From contig NZ_CP119802.1 in assembly GCF_029338355.1 (NCBI RefSeq), positions 1,984,001 through 2,048,000 of the forward strand: 64,000 bases of DNA, read 5' to 3'. Under the pieces are notes generated by a model. The model saw only the letters and a program-made list of their open reading frames with translations, did no database searches and was not told where the DNA came from. Source of the stretch: Halosegnis marinus. GTDB taxonomy: Archaea > Halobacteriota > Halobacteria > Halobacteriales > Haloarculaceae. Of the stretch, positions 48,484-57,633 are shown one piece after another; within the stretch, counting starts at the first letter, position 1; each line of letters starts with the position of its first letter. The position numbers were made by a program, and so were the translations under genes.

Positions 48484-50964
48484 GTGCAACCGAGTCCCGT
48501 CGTGCTGCTCGCAGCCCTCGCGCTCCCCTTCCTCGGCGCGGCCGCGACGCCGCTCGTCCACCGTGCGCTCGGCGAGCGGACGGCCTACTACGCGGCGGCC
48601 GTCGCGGCCGTGTCGTTCGCCCTGCTCGCCGGGGAGTACGGGGTCGCGCTCGCGGCCGACCCCGCCGCGTCCGGCGTCACCTTCGAGTGGATACCGGCGC
48701 TCGGGGTCTCCTTCACGCTGTATCTGGACGGTCTCTCGCTGCTGATCGGCTTCCTCGCGTCCGGCGTGGGTGTGCTCGTCTTCACCTACTCCGGCGGCTA
48801 CATGCACGGGGAACCGGGGCAGGCGAAGTACTACGCCACGCTGCTCGCGTTCATGGGGTCGATGCTCGGCGTCGCGCTCGCCGCCGACCTCGTCGCGCTG
48901 TTCGTCTTCTGGGAACTCACGTCCGTCACGTCGTTCCTGCTCATCGGCCACTACCAGCGCACCGACTCCGGCCGGTACGCGGCCCGCAAGTCGATGCTCA
49001 TCACCGTCTCCGGCGGGCTGTTCATGCTCGTCGGCTTCCTGATACTCGCGTTCGTCTCCGGGCAGTCGGCCGAACTCGCGCGGACGTTCACCCTCGTCGG
49101 GACGCCCGACTCGCTGATAGCGAACGCCGAGGCGGTGCGCGCGGCGCTCGAATCGCGCGGCCTCCTCGTCCCGGTCATCGCGCTCGTCGCCGTCGGCGCG
49201 GCGACGAAGTCCGCGCAGATACCGTTCCACATCTGGCTCCCGAACGCGATGGAGGCCCCGACCCCGGTGTCGGCGTTCCTCCACTCCGCGACGATGGTCA
49301 AAGCCGGCGTCTACCTCGTCGGGCGCACGCGACCCCTGTTCCTCCCCGAGGCCGCCGTCCCCGACTGGATGCTCATCGTCGCCACGCTCGGCCTCGTCTC
49401 GATGACCGTCACCGCGATACTCGCCGTCGGGGCGACCGACATCAAGGAACTGCTCGCCTACTCGACGGCTTCTCACTTGGGACTCATCGTCGCGGGCTAC
49501 GGCCTCGCGACCGAGTACGGCGCGGAGACCGGCGCGTTCCACATCCTCAACCACGCGGTGTTCAAGGCGACGCTGTTCATGGTCGCCGGCATCGTCGCCC
49601 ACGAGGCCGGGACGCGCTACATGCCCGAGATATCGGGCCTCAGGAAGGAACTCCCCATCACCGCCGGCATCACCGCCGTCGCGGCGCTCGGGATGGCCGG
49701 CGTCCCGCCGTTCAACGGCTTCTATTCGAAGGAACTGCTGTTCGAGGCGACCTACGAGATAGCTCACACGCAGGGCGGCCTGTTCTGGCTCTACCCCGCT
49801 ATCGCGGTGTTCGGCTCCGTGTTCACGTTCCTCTACTCGATACGCTTCCTGATGCTGTTCTTCGGCGAGAAGCCCGACGAGCTCCACGCCCACCGGCCGC
49901 CGCTCGCCATGCTCGCCCCGCCGCTGCTGCTCGCGGGCATCGCCACGTACATCGGCCTCGGCGGCATCGCCGGAACCTTCGACGTGGGTGTGCCGGTCGT
50001 GGGCGAGTTCGTCGCCGCGGTGACGGCCTCCAGCGCGCTCCACGCGCCGGCGGGCTTCACCTACTACGTCCCCACGGAACTGTCCCCGTACTTCCTCATG
50101 AGCCTGCTCACCATCGCGCTCGGCGCGGCCGCGTACCCGTTCTACGACCGCTTCCACCGGGCCGTGCGCCGCGCCCGCGCGCTCCCGGTCACCAGCCCGA
50201 ACTGGTACTACGACACGGCGCTGTCGGGCGCGAACGGCCTCTCCGCGGCGACGGCCCGCGTCGTCCACAACGGCGTGTTCCGCCGCTACGCCTACACCGT
50301 CCTCGCGGCGGTGTGCGCGCTCGCGCTCGGCGGCTACGTCGCGGCGTCCGCGTCGCTGCCGGCCTTCACCGGCATCGCGGTCTCCGCGCCGCTCGCCGTC
50401 GTCCTCGTCACGGCCGTGCTCGGCGCGGTGGCGGTCATCCGCGCGCCCTCCCACATCGCGGGCGTGCTCACGCTCTCGATTCTGGGCTTCATGGTCGCCA
50501 TCTTCTTCGTGCTCTCGGACGCGCCGGACCTCGCGCTGACCCAGCTGGTCATCGAGACGCTGGTGCTCGTCATCTTCCTGCTCGTGCTCGACAAACTGCC
50601 GTCGTGGTACGGGGACCTGAAGCGCCGGGAGGTGGCCGCCGACGTTCTGCTGTCGGGCACCGTCGGCGTGACGGTCTTCTTCACCGTCCTGCTGTCGACG
50701 GGCGCGACCGCGCCCGACCCCATCTGGCGCGACATCGCGACGCTCGCACCCGTCCCCGAGGAACACGGCCTGTGGATACTCGAACAGGGCGGGGGGAACA
50801 ACATCGTGAACGTCATCCTCGTCGACTTCCGGGCGTTCGACACGCTCGGCGAGATAGCCGTCGTCGCGATGGCGGCGCTGTCCGTGCTCACCCTCGTCGG
50901 GATGCGCGGGCGCGGCGAGGACGCCGGGGGCGACGGCCCCGAGGAGGGAGGTGAGACGGCGTGA
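48484..50964 (+). CDS. mnhA: Mrp Na+/H+ antiporter subunit A (MnhA/MrpA)
   Basis: An 826-residue membrane protein, the NuoL-like largest subunit of the Mrp antiporter. It has about 20 hydrophobic segments. In the NuoL-like part, FVFWELTSVTSFLLIGHY (about 135-152) contains the conserved Glu, and KSAQIPFHIWLPNAMEAPTP (about 240) carries the conserved Lys. The C-terminal part is MbhD/MnhB-like, as usual in full-length MrpA. The GTG start at 48484 has a TATA box at 27 nt; in-frame codons further upstream are unlikely. The stop overlaps mnhB. Confidence 0.95.
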   Translation: MQPSPVVLLAALALPFLGAAATPLVHRALGERTAYYAAAVAAVSFALLAGEYGVALAADPAASGVTFEWIPALGVSFTLYLDGLSLLIGFLASGVGVLVFTYSGGYMHGEPGQAKYYATLLAFMGSMLGVALAADLVALFVFWELTSVTSFLLIGHYQRTDSGRYAARKSMLITVSGGLFMLVGFLILAFVSGQSAELARTFTLVGTPDSLIANAEAVRAALESRGLLVPVIALVAVGAATKSAQIPFHIWLPNAMEAPTPVSAFLHSATMVKAGVYLVGRTRPLFLPEAAVPDWMLIVATLGLVSMTVTAILAVGATDIKELLAYSTASHLGLIVAGYGLATEYGAETGAFHILNHAVFKATLFMVAGIVAHEAGTRYMPEISGLRKELPITAGITAVAALGMAGVPPFNGFYSKELLFEATYEIAHTQGGLFWLYPAIAVFGSVFTFLYSIRFLMLFFGEKPDELHAHRPPLAMLAPPLLLAGIATYIGLGGIAGTFDVGVPVVGEFVAAVTASSALHAPAGFTYYVPTELSPYFLMSLLTIALGAAAYPFYDRFHRAVRRARALPVTSPNWYYDTALSGANGLSAATARVVHNGVFRRYAYTVLAAVCALALGGYVAASASLPAFTGIAVSAPLAVVLVTAVLGAVAVIRAPSHIAGVLTLSILGFMVAIFFVLSDAPDLALTQLVIETLVLVIFLLVLDKLPSWYGDLKRREVAADVLLSGTVGVTVFFTVLLSTGATAPDPIWRDIATLAPVPEEHGLWILEQGGGNNIVNVILVDFRAFDTLGEIAVVAMAALSVLTLVGMRGRGEDAGGDGPEEGGETA

Positions 50965-51461
50965 CGACGGAACGCGAGACGACCGTCATCGCCAAGACGG
51001 TGACGCGGGTCGTCACCCCGTTCATCTTCGTGGTCGCGATCGCGCTGCTGTTCCAGGGACACAACCTCCCCGGCGGCGGCTTCATCGCCGGCGTCCTGAC
51101 GTGTACCGGCTTCGCGCTCGTCTACGTCATCTACGGCCGCGAGTCGCTGCGGACCCTGCTCGGGGCGGGCAGCGAGGACAGCGGCGTCCTCTCGGGGCTG
51201 ACCGGCACCTACGCGACGCTGTTCGCCGCGGGGCTTTCGGTCGCCGTGCTGGGCGGCCTCGCCGCGATGGCGCTCGGCTACCCGTTCCTCACGCAGGCCG
51301 TGTTGTACCTGAGCGACCTCGGACCCGTGGGCGCGCTCACGGCCGAGGGGACCGGCGTCGGTACCCTCGAAGTCGCCAGCGCGTTCGTCTTCGACCTCGG
51401 GGTGTACCTCGTGGTCGTGGGGGGTCTCCTCTCGATCCTCTCGGTGGTGGGACGCGAATGA
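50961..51461 (+). CDS. mnhB: Mrp antiporter subunit B
   Basis: A 166-residue membrane protein with four hydrophobic segments and the signature TPFIFVVAIALLFQGHNLPG followed by GGFIAGVLTCTGFAL (about 20-55). It uses a GTG that overlaps the mnhA stop, and ends in an overlap with mnhC. It is a required subunit of the cation/proton antiporter. Confidence 0.94.
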   Translation: MTTERETTVIAKTVTRVVTPFIFVVAIALLFQGHNLPGGGFIAGVLTCTGFALVYVIYGRESLRTLLGAGSEDSGVLSGLTGTYATLFAAGLSVAVLGGLAAMALGYPFLTQAVLYLSDLGPVGALTAEGTGVGTLEVASAFVFDLGVYLVVVGGLLSILSVVGRE

Positions 51462-51808
51462 CCGCGACGTACCTCATGGCCGCCGTGCTCGGTCTGCTGT
51501 TCGCGTTCGGGACGTTCCTCGTCCTCCGGCGCGACCTCGTGCGGGTCGTCTGGGGGGTCACCATCATGTCGCAGGCGACGAACACCTACCTCGTCACGAT
51601 GGGCGGGTTCGCCGGGAGCGTCCCCGTCCTCGGCGGCTACGGCGCGGACCCCTCGACGGTGCAGGACCCGCTCGTGCAGGCGCTCGTCCTGACGGCTATC
51701 GTCATCGGCTTCGGGACCACGGCGTTCGCGCTCGTGCTCACCTACCGGGTGTACGAGGAGCACGGCACCATCGACCTCGCCGACCTCGGCGAGGGGGGTG
51801 ACGCCTGA
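51458..51808 (+). CDS. mnhC: Mrp antiporter subunit C
   Basis: A 116-residue NuoK-like protein with three membrane helices. The pattern WGVTIMSQATNTYLVTMG and DPLVQALVLTAIVIGFGTTAF is typical of MnhC. It overlaps mnhB (ATGA) and mnhD by a single base. Confidence 0.94.
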   Translation: MTATYLMAAVLGLLFAFGTFLVLRRDLVRVVWGVTIMSQATNTYLVTMGGFAGSVPVLGGYGADPSTVQDPLVQALVLTAIVIGFGTTAFALVLTYRVYEEHGTIDLADLGEGGDA

Positions 51809-53358
51809 TGGCGCCCGAACACGTCGTCGTCGCGCCGCTGCTCGTCGCGCTCGTCACGGCCATCGCCACCCTGCTCCTCCGCGCCGCGCCGCGCGTCCAG
51901 CGCGGCCTCAGCGTTCTCGGCGGTGTCGCCTACGCCGTCGCCGTCGCGGCCGTCTTCCGCGCCGTCGCCCGCGAGGGCCACCTCGTCTACGCGCTGGCGG
52001 ACTGGGACGCCCCGGTCGGTATCGTGCTCGTCGCGGACTCGCTGTCGGCGTTCATGCTCGTCATCGCGGCCGTGGTCGGCCTCGCGGCCGTCGTCTTCTC
52101 CGTCGGCTACCTCGACCCCGCGAACCAGACGCTCTCGTACCACTCGCTGTTCCACTTCATGCTCGCGGGCGTAACCGGTGCGTTCCTCACGGGCGACCTG
52201 TTCAACCTCTTCGTCTGGTTCGAGGTGATGCTCATGTCGAGTTACGTGCTCGTCGTCTTCTACTCCGGGCCGGAGCACACCCGCGCGGCGCTCCACTACG
52301 CGGTGTTGAACCTCGTCGGCAGCGCCGTGATGCTGCTCGCCATCGGCGGCATCTACGCCGTCACCGGGACGCTGAACATGGCCGACATCGCCGCGCGCCT
52401 CGGGTCGGGCGCCGCGGACCCCGCGCCCGTCCTCGGCCTCTCGGCCGTGCTGTTCGCGGTCTTCGCGCTGAAGGCCGGCATCGTCCCGTTCCAGTTCTGG
52501 GTGCCGGCGGCGTACCGCGCCGCGCCCGCCCCGGTCACCGCGGTCCTCGCGGGCGTCGTGAAGAAGGTCGGCATCTACGCGGTCGTGCGCCTCTACTTCA
52601 CGGTGTTCGCGGCCGCGACCCTCCCCGTCTCGCTCCCGTTCGTCGCGGGCGACTCCTTCCTCGCCTTCTTCGGCCCCGTCATGTTCGCGATGGCCGTCGG
52701 GAGCATCCTGCTCGGGGGCATCGGCGCCGTCAATCAGCCGGACGTGGACGGCCTGCTCGCGTACTCCTCCATCGGCCAGGTGGGCTTCATCGTCCTCCCG
52801 CTGGCGGTGGCCGCGACGGCCCCGTTCGGCGGCGAGGTGATGGTGCTCGGCATCGCCGCCGCGCTCGTCTACTCGCTCAACCACGGACTGGCGAAGGGCC
52901 TGCTGTTCCTCGCGGCGGGGGCGACCCGCCGGGCGACGGGCGCGACCCGCTTCGCCGACCTCGGCGGCATCTCCGAGCGCGACCCCGTGTTCGCCGGGGC
53001 GTTCTTCCTCGGCGCGCTCGCGCTCGTCGGTATCCCGCCGCTGTCGGGCTTCTTCGGGAAGTTCCTCGTCTTCGACGTGGGCGTCCGGGCGGGCGCGACC
53101 GGCGCGCTCGCCGTGGCGCTGGTCGGCGCGATACTCACCATCGCCTACTTCTCGCGGGCGTGGAACCGCGCCTTCTGGGGCGAGCCGGTCGCCTACGAGC
53201 GGAAGCCCCTGCTCGTTGGCGTCGTCTGCGTGCTGGCGGTGGCGCTCGTCGTCGCCGGCCTCGCCTTCGACCCCGTCTTCCGGGCCGCGGAGGCCGCGGC
53301 GGAGGCGGCCGTGAACCGGAGCGGCTACGTGGACGCCGTCCTGGAGGTGGGAACGTGA
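51808..53358 (+). CDS. mnhD: Mrp antiporter subunit D
   Basis: A 516-residue NuoN/NuoM-like membrane protein with about 14 hydrophobic segments. FNLFVWFEVMLMSSYVLVVF (about 132-151) contains the conserved Glu, and ALKAGIVPFQFWVPAAYRAA (about 218) the Lys/Pro element. Other conserved pieces are YSSIGQVGFIVLPL (about 315) and GLLFLAAGATRR. It couples proton movement to sodium export within the operon. Confidence 0.95.
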   Translation: MAPEHVVVAPLLVALVTAIATLLLRAAPRVQRGLSVLGGVAYAVAVAAVFRAVAREGHLVYALADWDAPVGIVLVADSLSAFMLVIAAVVGLAAVVFSVGYLDPANQTLSYHSLFHFMLAGVTGAFLTGDLFNLFVWFEVMLMSSYVLVVFYSGPEHTRAALHYAVLNLVGSAVMLLAIGGIYAVTGTLNMADIAARLGSGAADPAPVLGLSAVLFAVFALKAGIVPFQFWVPAAYRAAPAPVTAVLAGVVKKVGIYAVVRLYFTVFAAATLPVSLPFVAGDSFLAFFGPVMFAMAVGSILLGGIGAVNQPDVDGLLAYSSIGQVGFIVLPLAVAATAPFGGEVMVLGIAAALVYSLNHGLAKGLLFLAAGATRRATGATRFADLGGISERDPVFAGAFFLGALALVGIPPLSGFFGKFLVFDVGVRAGATGALAVALVGAILTIAYFSRAWNRAFWGEPVAYERKPLLVGVVCVLAVALVVAGLAFDPVFRAAEAAAEAAVNRSGYVDAVLEVGT

Positions 53359-53936
53359 CCCGGAAGTGGCCCGCCGTCGGCGTCGCGCTCGCGGTGCTGT
53401 GGCTGTTCGTGCGCGGCGTGACGCGCGCCGACGTGGTCGGCGAGGCGGTCATCGGCCTCGCCGTCGGCCTCCCGCTCGCGTACGGCCTGCGGCGCTTCTA
53501 CGCCGACGAGTTCGCCGTCGGCGGCGGCATCGCGGCGGCCCCGTACGCCGTCCGCTACGTCGCCGTCTTCCTGCGCGAACTGGCGACGGCGAACGTCGAC
53601 GTGGCCTACCGCGTGCTGTCGCCGTCGATGCCCATCGACCCGGACGTGGTGGCCGTGCCGCTGCGCGTCGAGTCCGACGCCGCGGTGACGACCATCGCCA
53701 ACTCCATCACGCTCACGCCCGGCACGCTGACGATGGACCACGACGAGGCGACGAACACGCTGTACGTCCACGCCATCGTCGCGGACACCGACAGCGTCGT
53801 CGCGCCCATCCGCACGTGGGAGGACTACGCTATCCGTATCTTCGACGAGGACGCCTCGCCGTCGGACCCGGCCCGGCCGGCCCGCGCCGGCCGCGACATC
53901 GCCGCCGTTCGCGAGGGGGGTGACGATGGCGAGTAG
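53355..53936 (+). CDS. mnhE: Mrp antiporter subunit E
   Basis: A 193-residue protein with N-terminal membrane segments (about 6-24 and 62-80) and a soluble C-terminal region. The signature NSITLTPGTLTMDHDEATN (about 117-135) is the MnhE hallmark. GTG start at 53355 overlaps the mnhD stop. Confidence 0.93.
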   Translation: MTRKWPAVGVALAVLWLFVRGVTRADVVGEAVIGLAVGLPLAYGLRRFYADEFAVGGGIAAAPYAVRYVAVFLRELATANVDVAYRVLSPSMPIDPDVVAVPLRVESDAAVTTIANSITLTPGTLTMDHDEATNTLYVHAIVADTDSVVAPIRTWEDYAIRIFDEDASPSDPARPARAGRDIAAVREGGDDGE

Positions 53937-54210
53937 CGCCCTGCTGGACGCGGCCGTGACCGGGGGGCTGGTCGTCGCCGCGCTCGTCACCCTGCTCGCG
54001 GGCTACCGCGTCGTCGTCGGCCCGACGACCCCCGACCGCGTCGTCGGCCTCGACACCATCGGCACGAACGTCGTCGCCGTCGCCGCGCTGTACGCGTTGG
54101 GGACGGACCGCGGCCTGTTCATCGACGTGGCGCTCGTGCTCTGCATCATCGGCTTCATCAGCACCATCGCCGTGGCGCGGTACGTCACGGAGGGGGACAT
54201 CATCGAATGA
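53926..54210 (+). CDS. mnhF: Mrp antiporter subunit F
   Basis: A 94-residue protein with three membrane segments. GYRVVVGPTTPDRVVGLDTIG (about 26-46) and FIDVALVLCIIGFIST match MnhF. ATG at 53926 is preferred; a GTG at 53920 would add two residues. It overlaps mnhE and mnhG. Confidence 0.92.
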   Translation: MASSALLDAAVTGGLVVAALVTLLAGYRVVVGPTTPDRVVGLDTIGTNVVAVAALYALGTDRGLFIDVALVLCIIGFISTIAVARYVTEGDIIE

Positions 54211-54560
54211 CCGCACTCGCCACCTACGTCACCGTCGCGCTCGTCGCTATCGGCGCGTTCTTCCTGTTCATCGGCACCGTCGGCCTGCTCCGCCTGCCCG
54301 ACGTGTACAACCGGATGCACGCGACCTCGAAGGCGACCACCATCGGCGCCTCCTCCATCCTGCTCGCCGCGACGGTCCACTTCGGGCCGAGCGGCGCGGG
54401 GCTGGTCGCGTTCGCGGGCATCGTCTTCCTGTTCGTCACCGCGCCGACCGGCGCGCACATGATCAGCCGGAGTGCCCAGCGAATGGGCGTCGACTTCGCG
54501 CTCGGCGCGCACTGGCCGGGCGGCGAGGGCGAGGGCGTCGACGACCCGACGGAGGACTAG
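54207..54560 (+). CDS. mnhG: Mrp antiporter subunit G
   Basis: A 117-residue protein with three membrane helices and TVGLLRLPDVYNRMHATSKA (about 23-42), the MnhG hallmark. The acidic tail ends at TED. The stop TAG lies in CTAG, shared with the histidine kinase on the opposite strand. It is the last gene of the complete seven-gene antiporter. Confidence 0.94.
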   Translation: MTALATYVTVALVAIGAFFLFIGTVGLLRLPDVYNRMHATSKATTIGASSILLAATVHFGPSGAGLVAFAGIVFLFVTAPTGAHMISRSAQRMGVDFALGAHWPGGEGEGVDDPTED

Positions 54561-55576
54561 CCCGCCCGCAGTTCGACCGTCACGCACGCGCCCCCGTCGT
54601 TCTCGACGCGCACGTCGCCGCCCGCGGCGGTGACGAGCGTGTTCACCAGATACAGCCCGAACCCGCCGTCCGGGTCGCGGGAGGGGTCGAACGGCGCGTC
54701 GGCGTCGATACCGGGGCCGTCGTCGCGGACGACCACGTCGATTCCGCGGCCCCGGTCGCGGACCGTCACCCACACGCGCGGCGCGTCGCCGTCGTTGTGG
54801 ACCACCGCGTTCGACAGCAGGTGCTCGAACACGACCGCGAGGAACTCCCCGCCCGCCGCCGTCGCCGACGCCGGCGTGTCGAGCGACACGGTCGCGTGGG
54901 GGTACCGTGCTTCGAGCGCCCCCACCTCCTGTTCGACCAGCGGCACCACGTCCGTCGGGACGGAGACGCGCTCGCCCGCGAGCGTGTCGCTCACGACCCG
55001 GGCGTCCGCGACCAGCCGCGCGATGGCGTCGCTGCGCGACCGGATGCTGTCCACGTGTTCCGCCCGCGTTCCCGTGCCGTCGGCGAGCATCCCCGCCGCC
55101 CCGTCGATGACGTTCAGCCCGTTGAGGACGTGGTGGCGGAGCATCCGGTTCATGAAGAGGAAGGCGTCCCGCTGGGCCGCGACGGTGCGGGTCGCCCCGA
55201 CGCTCCGGCCGCGCGCCCGACCGAGATAGAGACCGCCGACCGCCCCCAGCGCCGCGGCGACGGCGACCCCCTGGGCCGCCGCCTGTGGGTCGAGCACCGC
55301 GTCCCCGGAGATGAGGACGGCGCTCGTCGCCGCCAACAGCGACCCCCCGGCGACGCCCCACAGCGCCGCGTACCGTGCGGCCTCCGGTTCGATGTCCCGG
55401 CGCGTGACGACCCCGCCGGCCACGAGCGCGAGCGCCGCGACCCCGACCACGGCGGGTTCGACCGGCCCCGGCATCGTCCGGCCGCCGCCGTACGCGACCG
55501 TCGCGAGCGCGTACCCCCCGACGGACAGCGCGGCGAGCAGCGGGCCGGCGAGCCACCACGGGCGACGGCGGTGCAT
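54557..55576 (-). CDS. Membrane histidine kinase
   Basis: A 339-residue kinase with about four N-terminal membrane segments (residues 8-120) and a short linker. The phospho-acceptor segment is FMNRMLRHHVLNGLNVIDG (His, about 145), the N box LLSNAVVHNDGD (about 257), G box VRDDGPGIDADAPF (about 282) and GFGLYLVNTLVTAAGG (about 306). No response-regulator gene adjoins; haloarchaeal kinases are often orphan. It is convergent with the Mrp operon at CTAG, which may suggest osmotic sensing, but that is speculative. Confidence 0.9.
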   Translation of the reverse strand: MHRRRPWWLAGPLLAALSVGGYALATVAYGGGRTMPGPVEPAVVGVAALALVAGGVVTRRDIEPEAARYAALWGVAGGSLLAATSAVLISGDAVLDPQAAAQGVAVAAALGAVGGLYLGRARGRSVGATRTVAAQRDAFLFMNRMLRHHVLNGLNVIDGAAGMLADGTGTRAEHVDSIRSRSDAIARLVADARVVSDTLAGERVSVPTDVVPLVEQEVGALEARYPHATVSLDTPASATAAGGEFLAVVFEHLLSNAVVHNDGDAPRVWVTVRDRGRGIDVVVRDDGPGIDADAPFDPSRDPDGGFGLYLVNTLVTAAGGDVRVENDGGACVTVELRAG

Positions 55577-55600
55577 ACCCCCGCGACGCTCCCCCGTCGC

Positions 55601-56758
55601 TTAGGTCGTTCGGGCCAGTTCGTCGGCGATACGGAGCCCGAGCCCGCCCTTCGACCCGCTGTACGTGGCCGCCGAGTCGGCGCGTACGAGGAGCGCGCGC
55701 GTTCCCTCGCCGGCCAGCGCGTCCGCGCCGTTCGCCACGACGAAGGCGAGGCCGACCCGCTCCAGCTGCTCGCGGGCCCTCGCCGCGAGCGCGTCGTCGT
55801 CGCCCTCGGTTTCGAGCTTGAACCCCACCATCGTCAGGTCCGGGTACGCCTCCCGGACGGTGTCGAGCAGCTTCGGCGTCGGGGTCAGTTCGAGCGTCAC
55901 GTCGCCGCCCGAGCGTATCTTCTCGTCGCTCGCCTCGACGGTGTAGTCGGAGATGGCCGCCGCGCTCACGAGCGCGTCCGCGTCCCCGGCCGCCGCGACG
56001 GCCGCCTCCGTCATCTCCGCCGCGGACTCGACGGCGACCACGTCCGCGTAGGGCACGTCCGGCCCGTCGTGGACGAGGGTCACGTCCGCGCCGCGGGCGT
56101 AACAGGCGCGCGCCACCGCCCGCCCCGTCCGCCCCGAGGAACGGTTCGTGAGCACGCGGACGGGGTCGACCCGCTCGCTCGTCGCGCCGCTCGTGACGAC
56201 GACGTGCTCCCCGGCGAGGGACCCCGGGCCGGCCGCGCGCGCCGTCTCGGTCACGATGGCTTCCTCCGAGGCTATCTTCGCCTTCCCCTCCTCGACGCGC
56301 GGGTCGACGAACGAGACGCCCCACGATTCGAGGGTGTCGAGCGCCTCCAGCACGCCCGGGTGGTCGTACATCGGCTCGTGCATCGCGGGCGCGACGACGA
56401 GCGGTATCCCCTGTCCGAGCGCCGTCGTCGCGCAGGTGGTGACGGGCGTGTCGTCTATCGCGCCGGCTGTCTTCCCGACCGTGTTCGCGGTCGCCGGCGC
56501 GAGCAGGAAGACGTCGGCCCACCCGTCCGCGCCGAACAGTTCGACGTGCTCGACGGCGCCCGTTATCTCCGTGACGACGTCGTGTTCGGTCGCGAACTCC
56601 ACGGCCCACGGGTGGACGATGCCCGTCGCGCTGTCGGTCATCACCGCCCGGACGCTCGCGCCCTGCCGGCGGAGTTCGTGGGCGAGTTCGACCGTCTTCA
56701 CGGCCGCGATGGACCCCGAGACGCCGAGGACGACGTTCGTGTCCGCGAGGAGGCTCAT
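55601..56758 (-). CDS. coaBC: Bifunctional CoaBC (phosphopantothenoylcysteine decarboxylase/synthetase)
   Basis: A 385-residue two-domain enzyme of coenzyme A biosynthesis. The N-terminal flavin decarboxylase domain (CoaC) has GVSGSIAAVKTVELAHELRR (about 12-31), APATANTVGKTAGAIDD (about 86) and the flavin-binding APAMHEPMYDHPG (about 122; His where bacterial enzymes often have Asn). The C-terminal synthetase domain (CoaB) has VVVTSGATSERVDPVRVL then TNRSSGRTGRAVARA (about 187-220) and AAISDYTVE. Archaeal CoaBC usually lacks nothing more. Separate promoter on the minus strand. Confidence 0.93.
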   Translation of the reverse strand: MSLLADTNVVLGVSGSIAAVKTVELAHELRRQGASVRAVMTDSATGIVHPWAVEFATEHDVVTEITGAVEHVELFGADGWADVFLLAPATANTVGKTAGAIDDTPVTTCATTALGQGIPLVVAPAMHEPMYDHPGVLEALDTLESWGVSFVDPRVEEGKAKIASEEAIVTETARAAGPGSLAGEHVVVTSGATSERVDPVRVLTNRSSGRTGRAVARACYARGADVTLVHDGPDVPYADVVAVESAAEMTEAAVAAAGDADALVSAAAISDYTVEASDEKIRSGGDVTLELTPTPKLLDTVREAYPDLTMVGFKLETEGDDDALAARAREQLERVGLAFVVANGADALAGEGTRALLVRADSAATYSGSKGGLGLRIADELARTT

Positions 56759-56805
56759 ACGCGGGGTGGGGCGGCGGCGCTAATCAACGTTCGGCGTTCG
56801 CTCGA

Positions 56806-57555
56806 CTACTCCCCGCCCTCCTCCTCGCGCGCGGCGACGACGGAGGGGTGCATCGTCGGTGCTTCGGACTGCGGCTCGGCGAACGCCTCGCGCATCCGCT
56901 CGGTGGCTCGGGCCTCGCGTTCCCGCCGTTCCTCGTCGTCGATCTCCTCACAGCCCGGCGGCACCTCCCGGCCGCGCTCCGTGAAGTACCCCTCCGGCGC
57001 GACCCAGTCGTGGTAGTAGGGGGTGTCGCTGTCCTCGATGACGGTCAGGGCGACCTCCGCGCCGTGGCCGGCACAGACGGCGACCTGGTGGGGCTTCTCC
57101 GCGAGACGCCCCGCGGCGTACAGCCCGTCCGGGCCGGCGCGGCCGAAGTCGTCCGTATCGACGTAGGTCTTCGACCCGCGCCTCGTCAGGCCGACGGCCT
57201 CGACCTCGTCGAGGTACGACGAGTCCGACCACGACGCGGCGACGACGAACCGCGCGGTGCGGTCGGTGCCGTCGGCCGTCCGGACGAGAAAGCCCTCCTC
57301 GGTGGGTTCGACGCGCGTCACCCGCCCCTCGGCGAGGGCCGCGCCCGACTCCGTCGCGCCCTCCCGACAGAGGTCGAGGAAGGTGCGCGCGTTCACCCCG
57401 AGCGGGAAGCCGGGAACGTTCTCCAGGTTGGCGTTGCGGGCGACGATGGGTTCGCCCTCGCTCACGACGGTCGTGTCGAGTCCGGCGCGGGCGGTGTACG
57501 TCGCGGCGGTGAGGCCGGCGACGCCGGCACCCACGACGAGTACGTCCGTATCCAT
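56806..57555 (-). CDS. TrxB-like FAD/NAD(P)-binding oxidoreductase without CxxC
   Basis: A 249-residue flavoprotein resembling thioredoxin reductases: VLVVGAGVAGLTAATYTARA (residues 5-24), GVNARTFLDLCREGATESG (about 53-71) and a C-terminal flavin loop YAAGRLAEKPHQVAVCAGHG (about 165-184). The active-site CxxC of thioredoxin reductase is not present. The last 70 residues are an acidic coiled extension that is atypical. A ferredoxin- or other NADP-linked reductase is possible (inference). It is divergent from the START-like gene (78 bp). Confidence 0.85.
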   Translation of the reverse strand: MDTDVLVVGAGVAGLTAATYTARAGLDTTVVSEGEPIVARNANLENVPGFPLGVNARTFLDLCREGATESGAALAEGRVTRVEPTEEGFLVRTADGTDRTARFVVAASWSDSSYLDEVEAVGLTRRGSKTYVDTDDFGRAGPDGLYAAGRLAEKPHQVAVCAGHGAEVALTVIEDSDTPYYHDWVAPEGYFTERGREVPPGCEEIDDEERREREARATERMREAFAEPQSEAPTMHPSVVAAREEEGGE

Positions 57556-57633
57556 ACCGGTGGGTTCGCGCGCGCCGCCGTCAACCGTGCGGTTCGGCGG
57601 AACGCTTAGGCCCCGGTCGCCCGAGGTGGGGCC

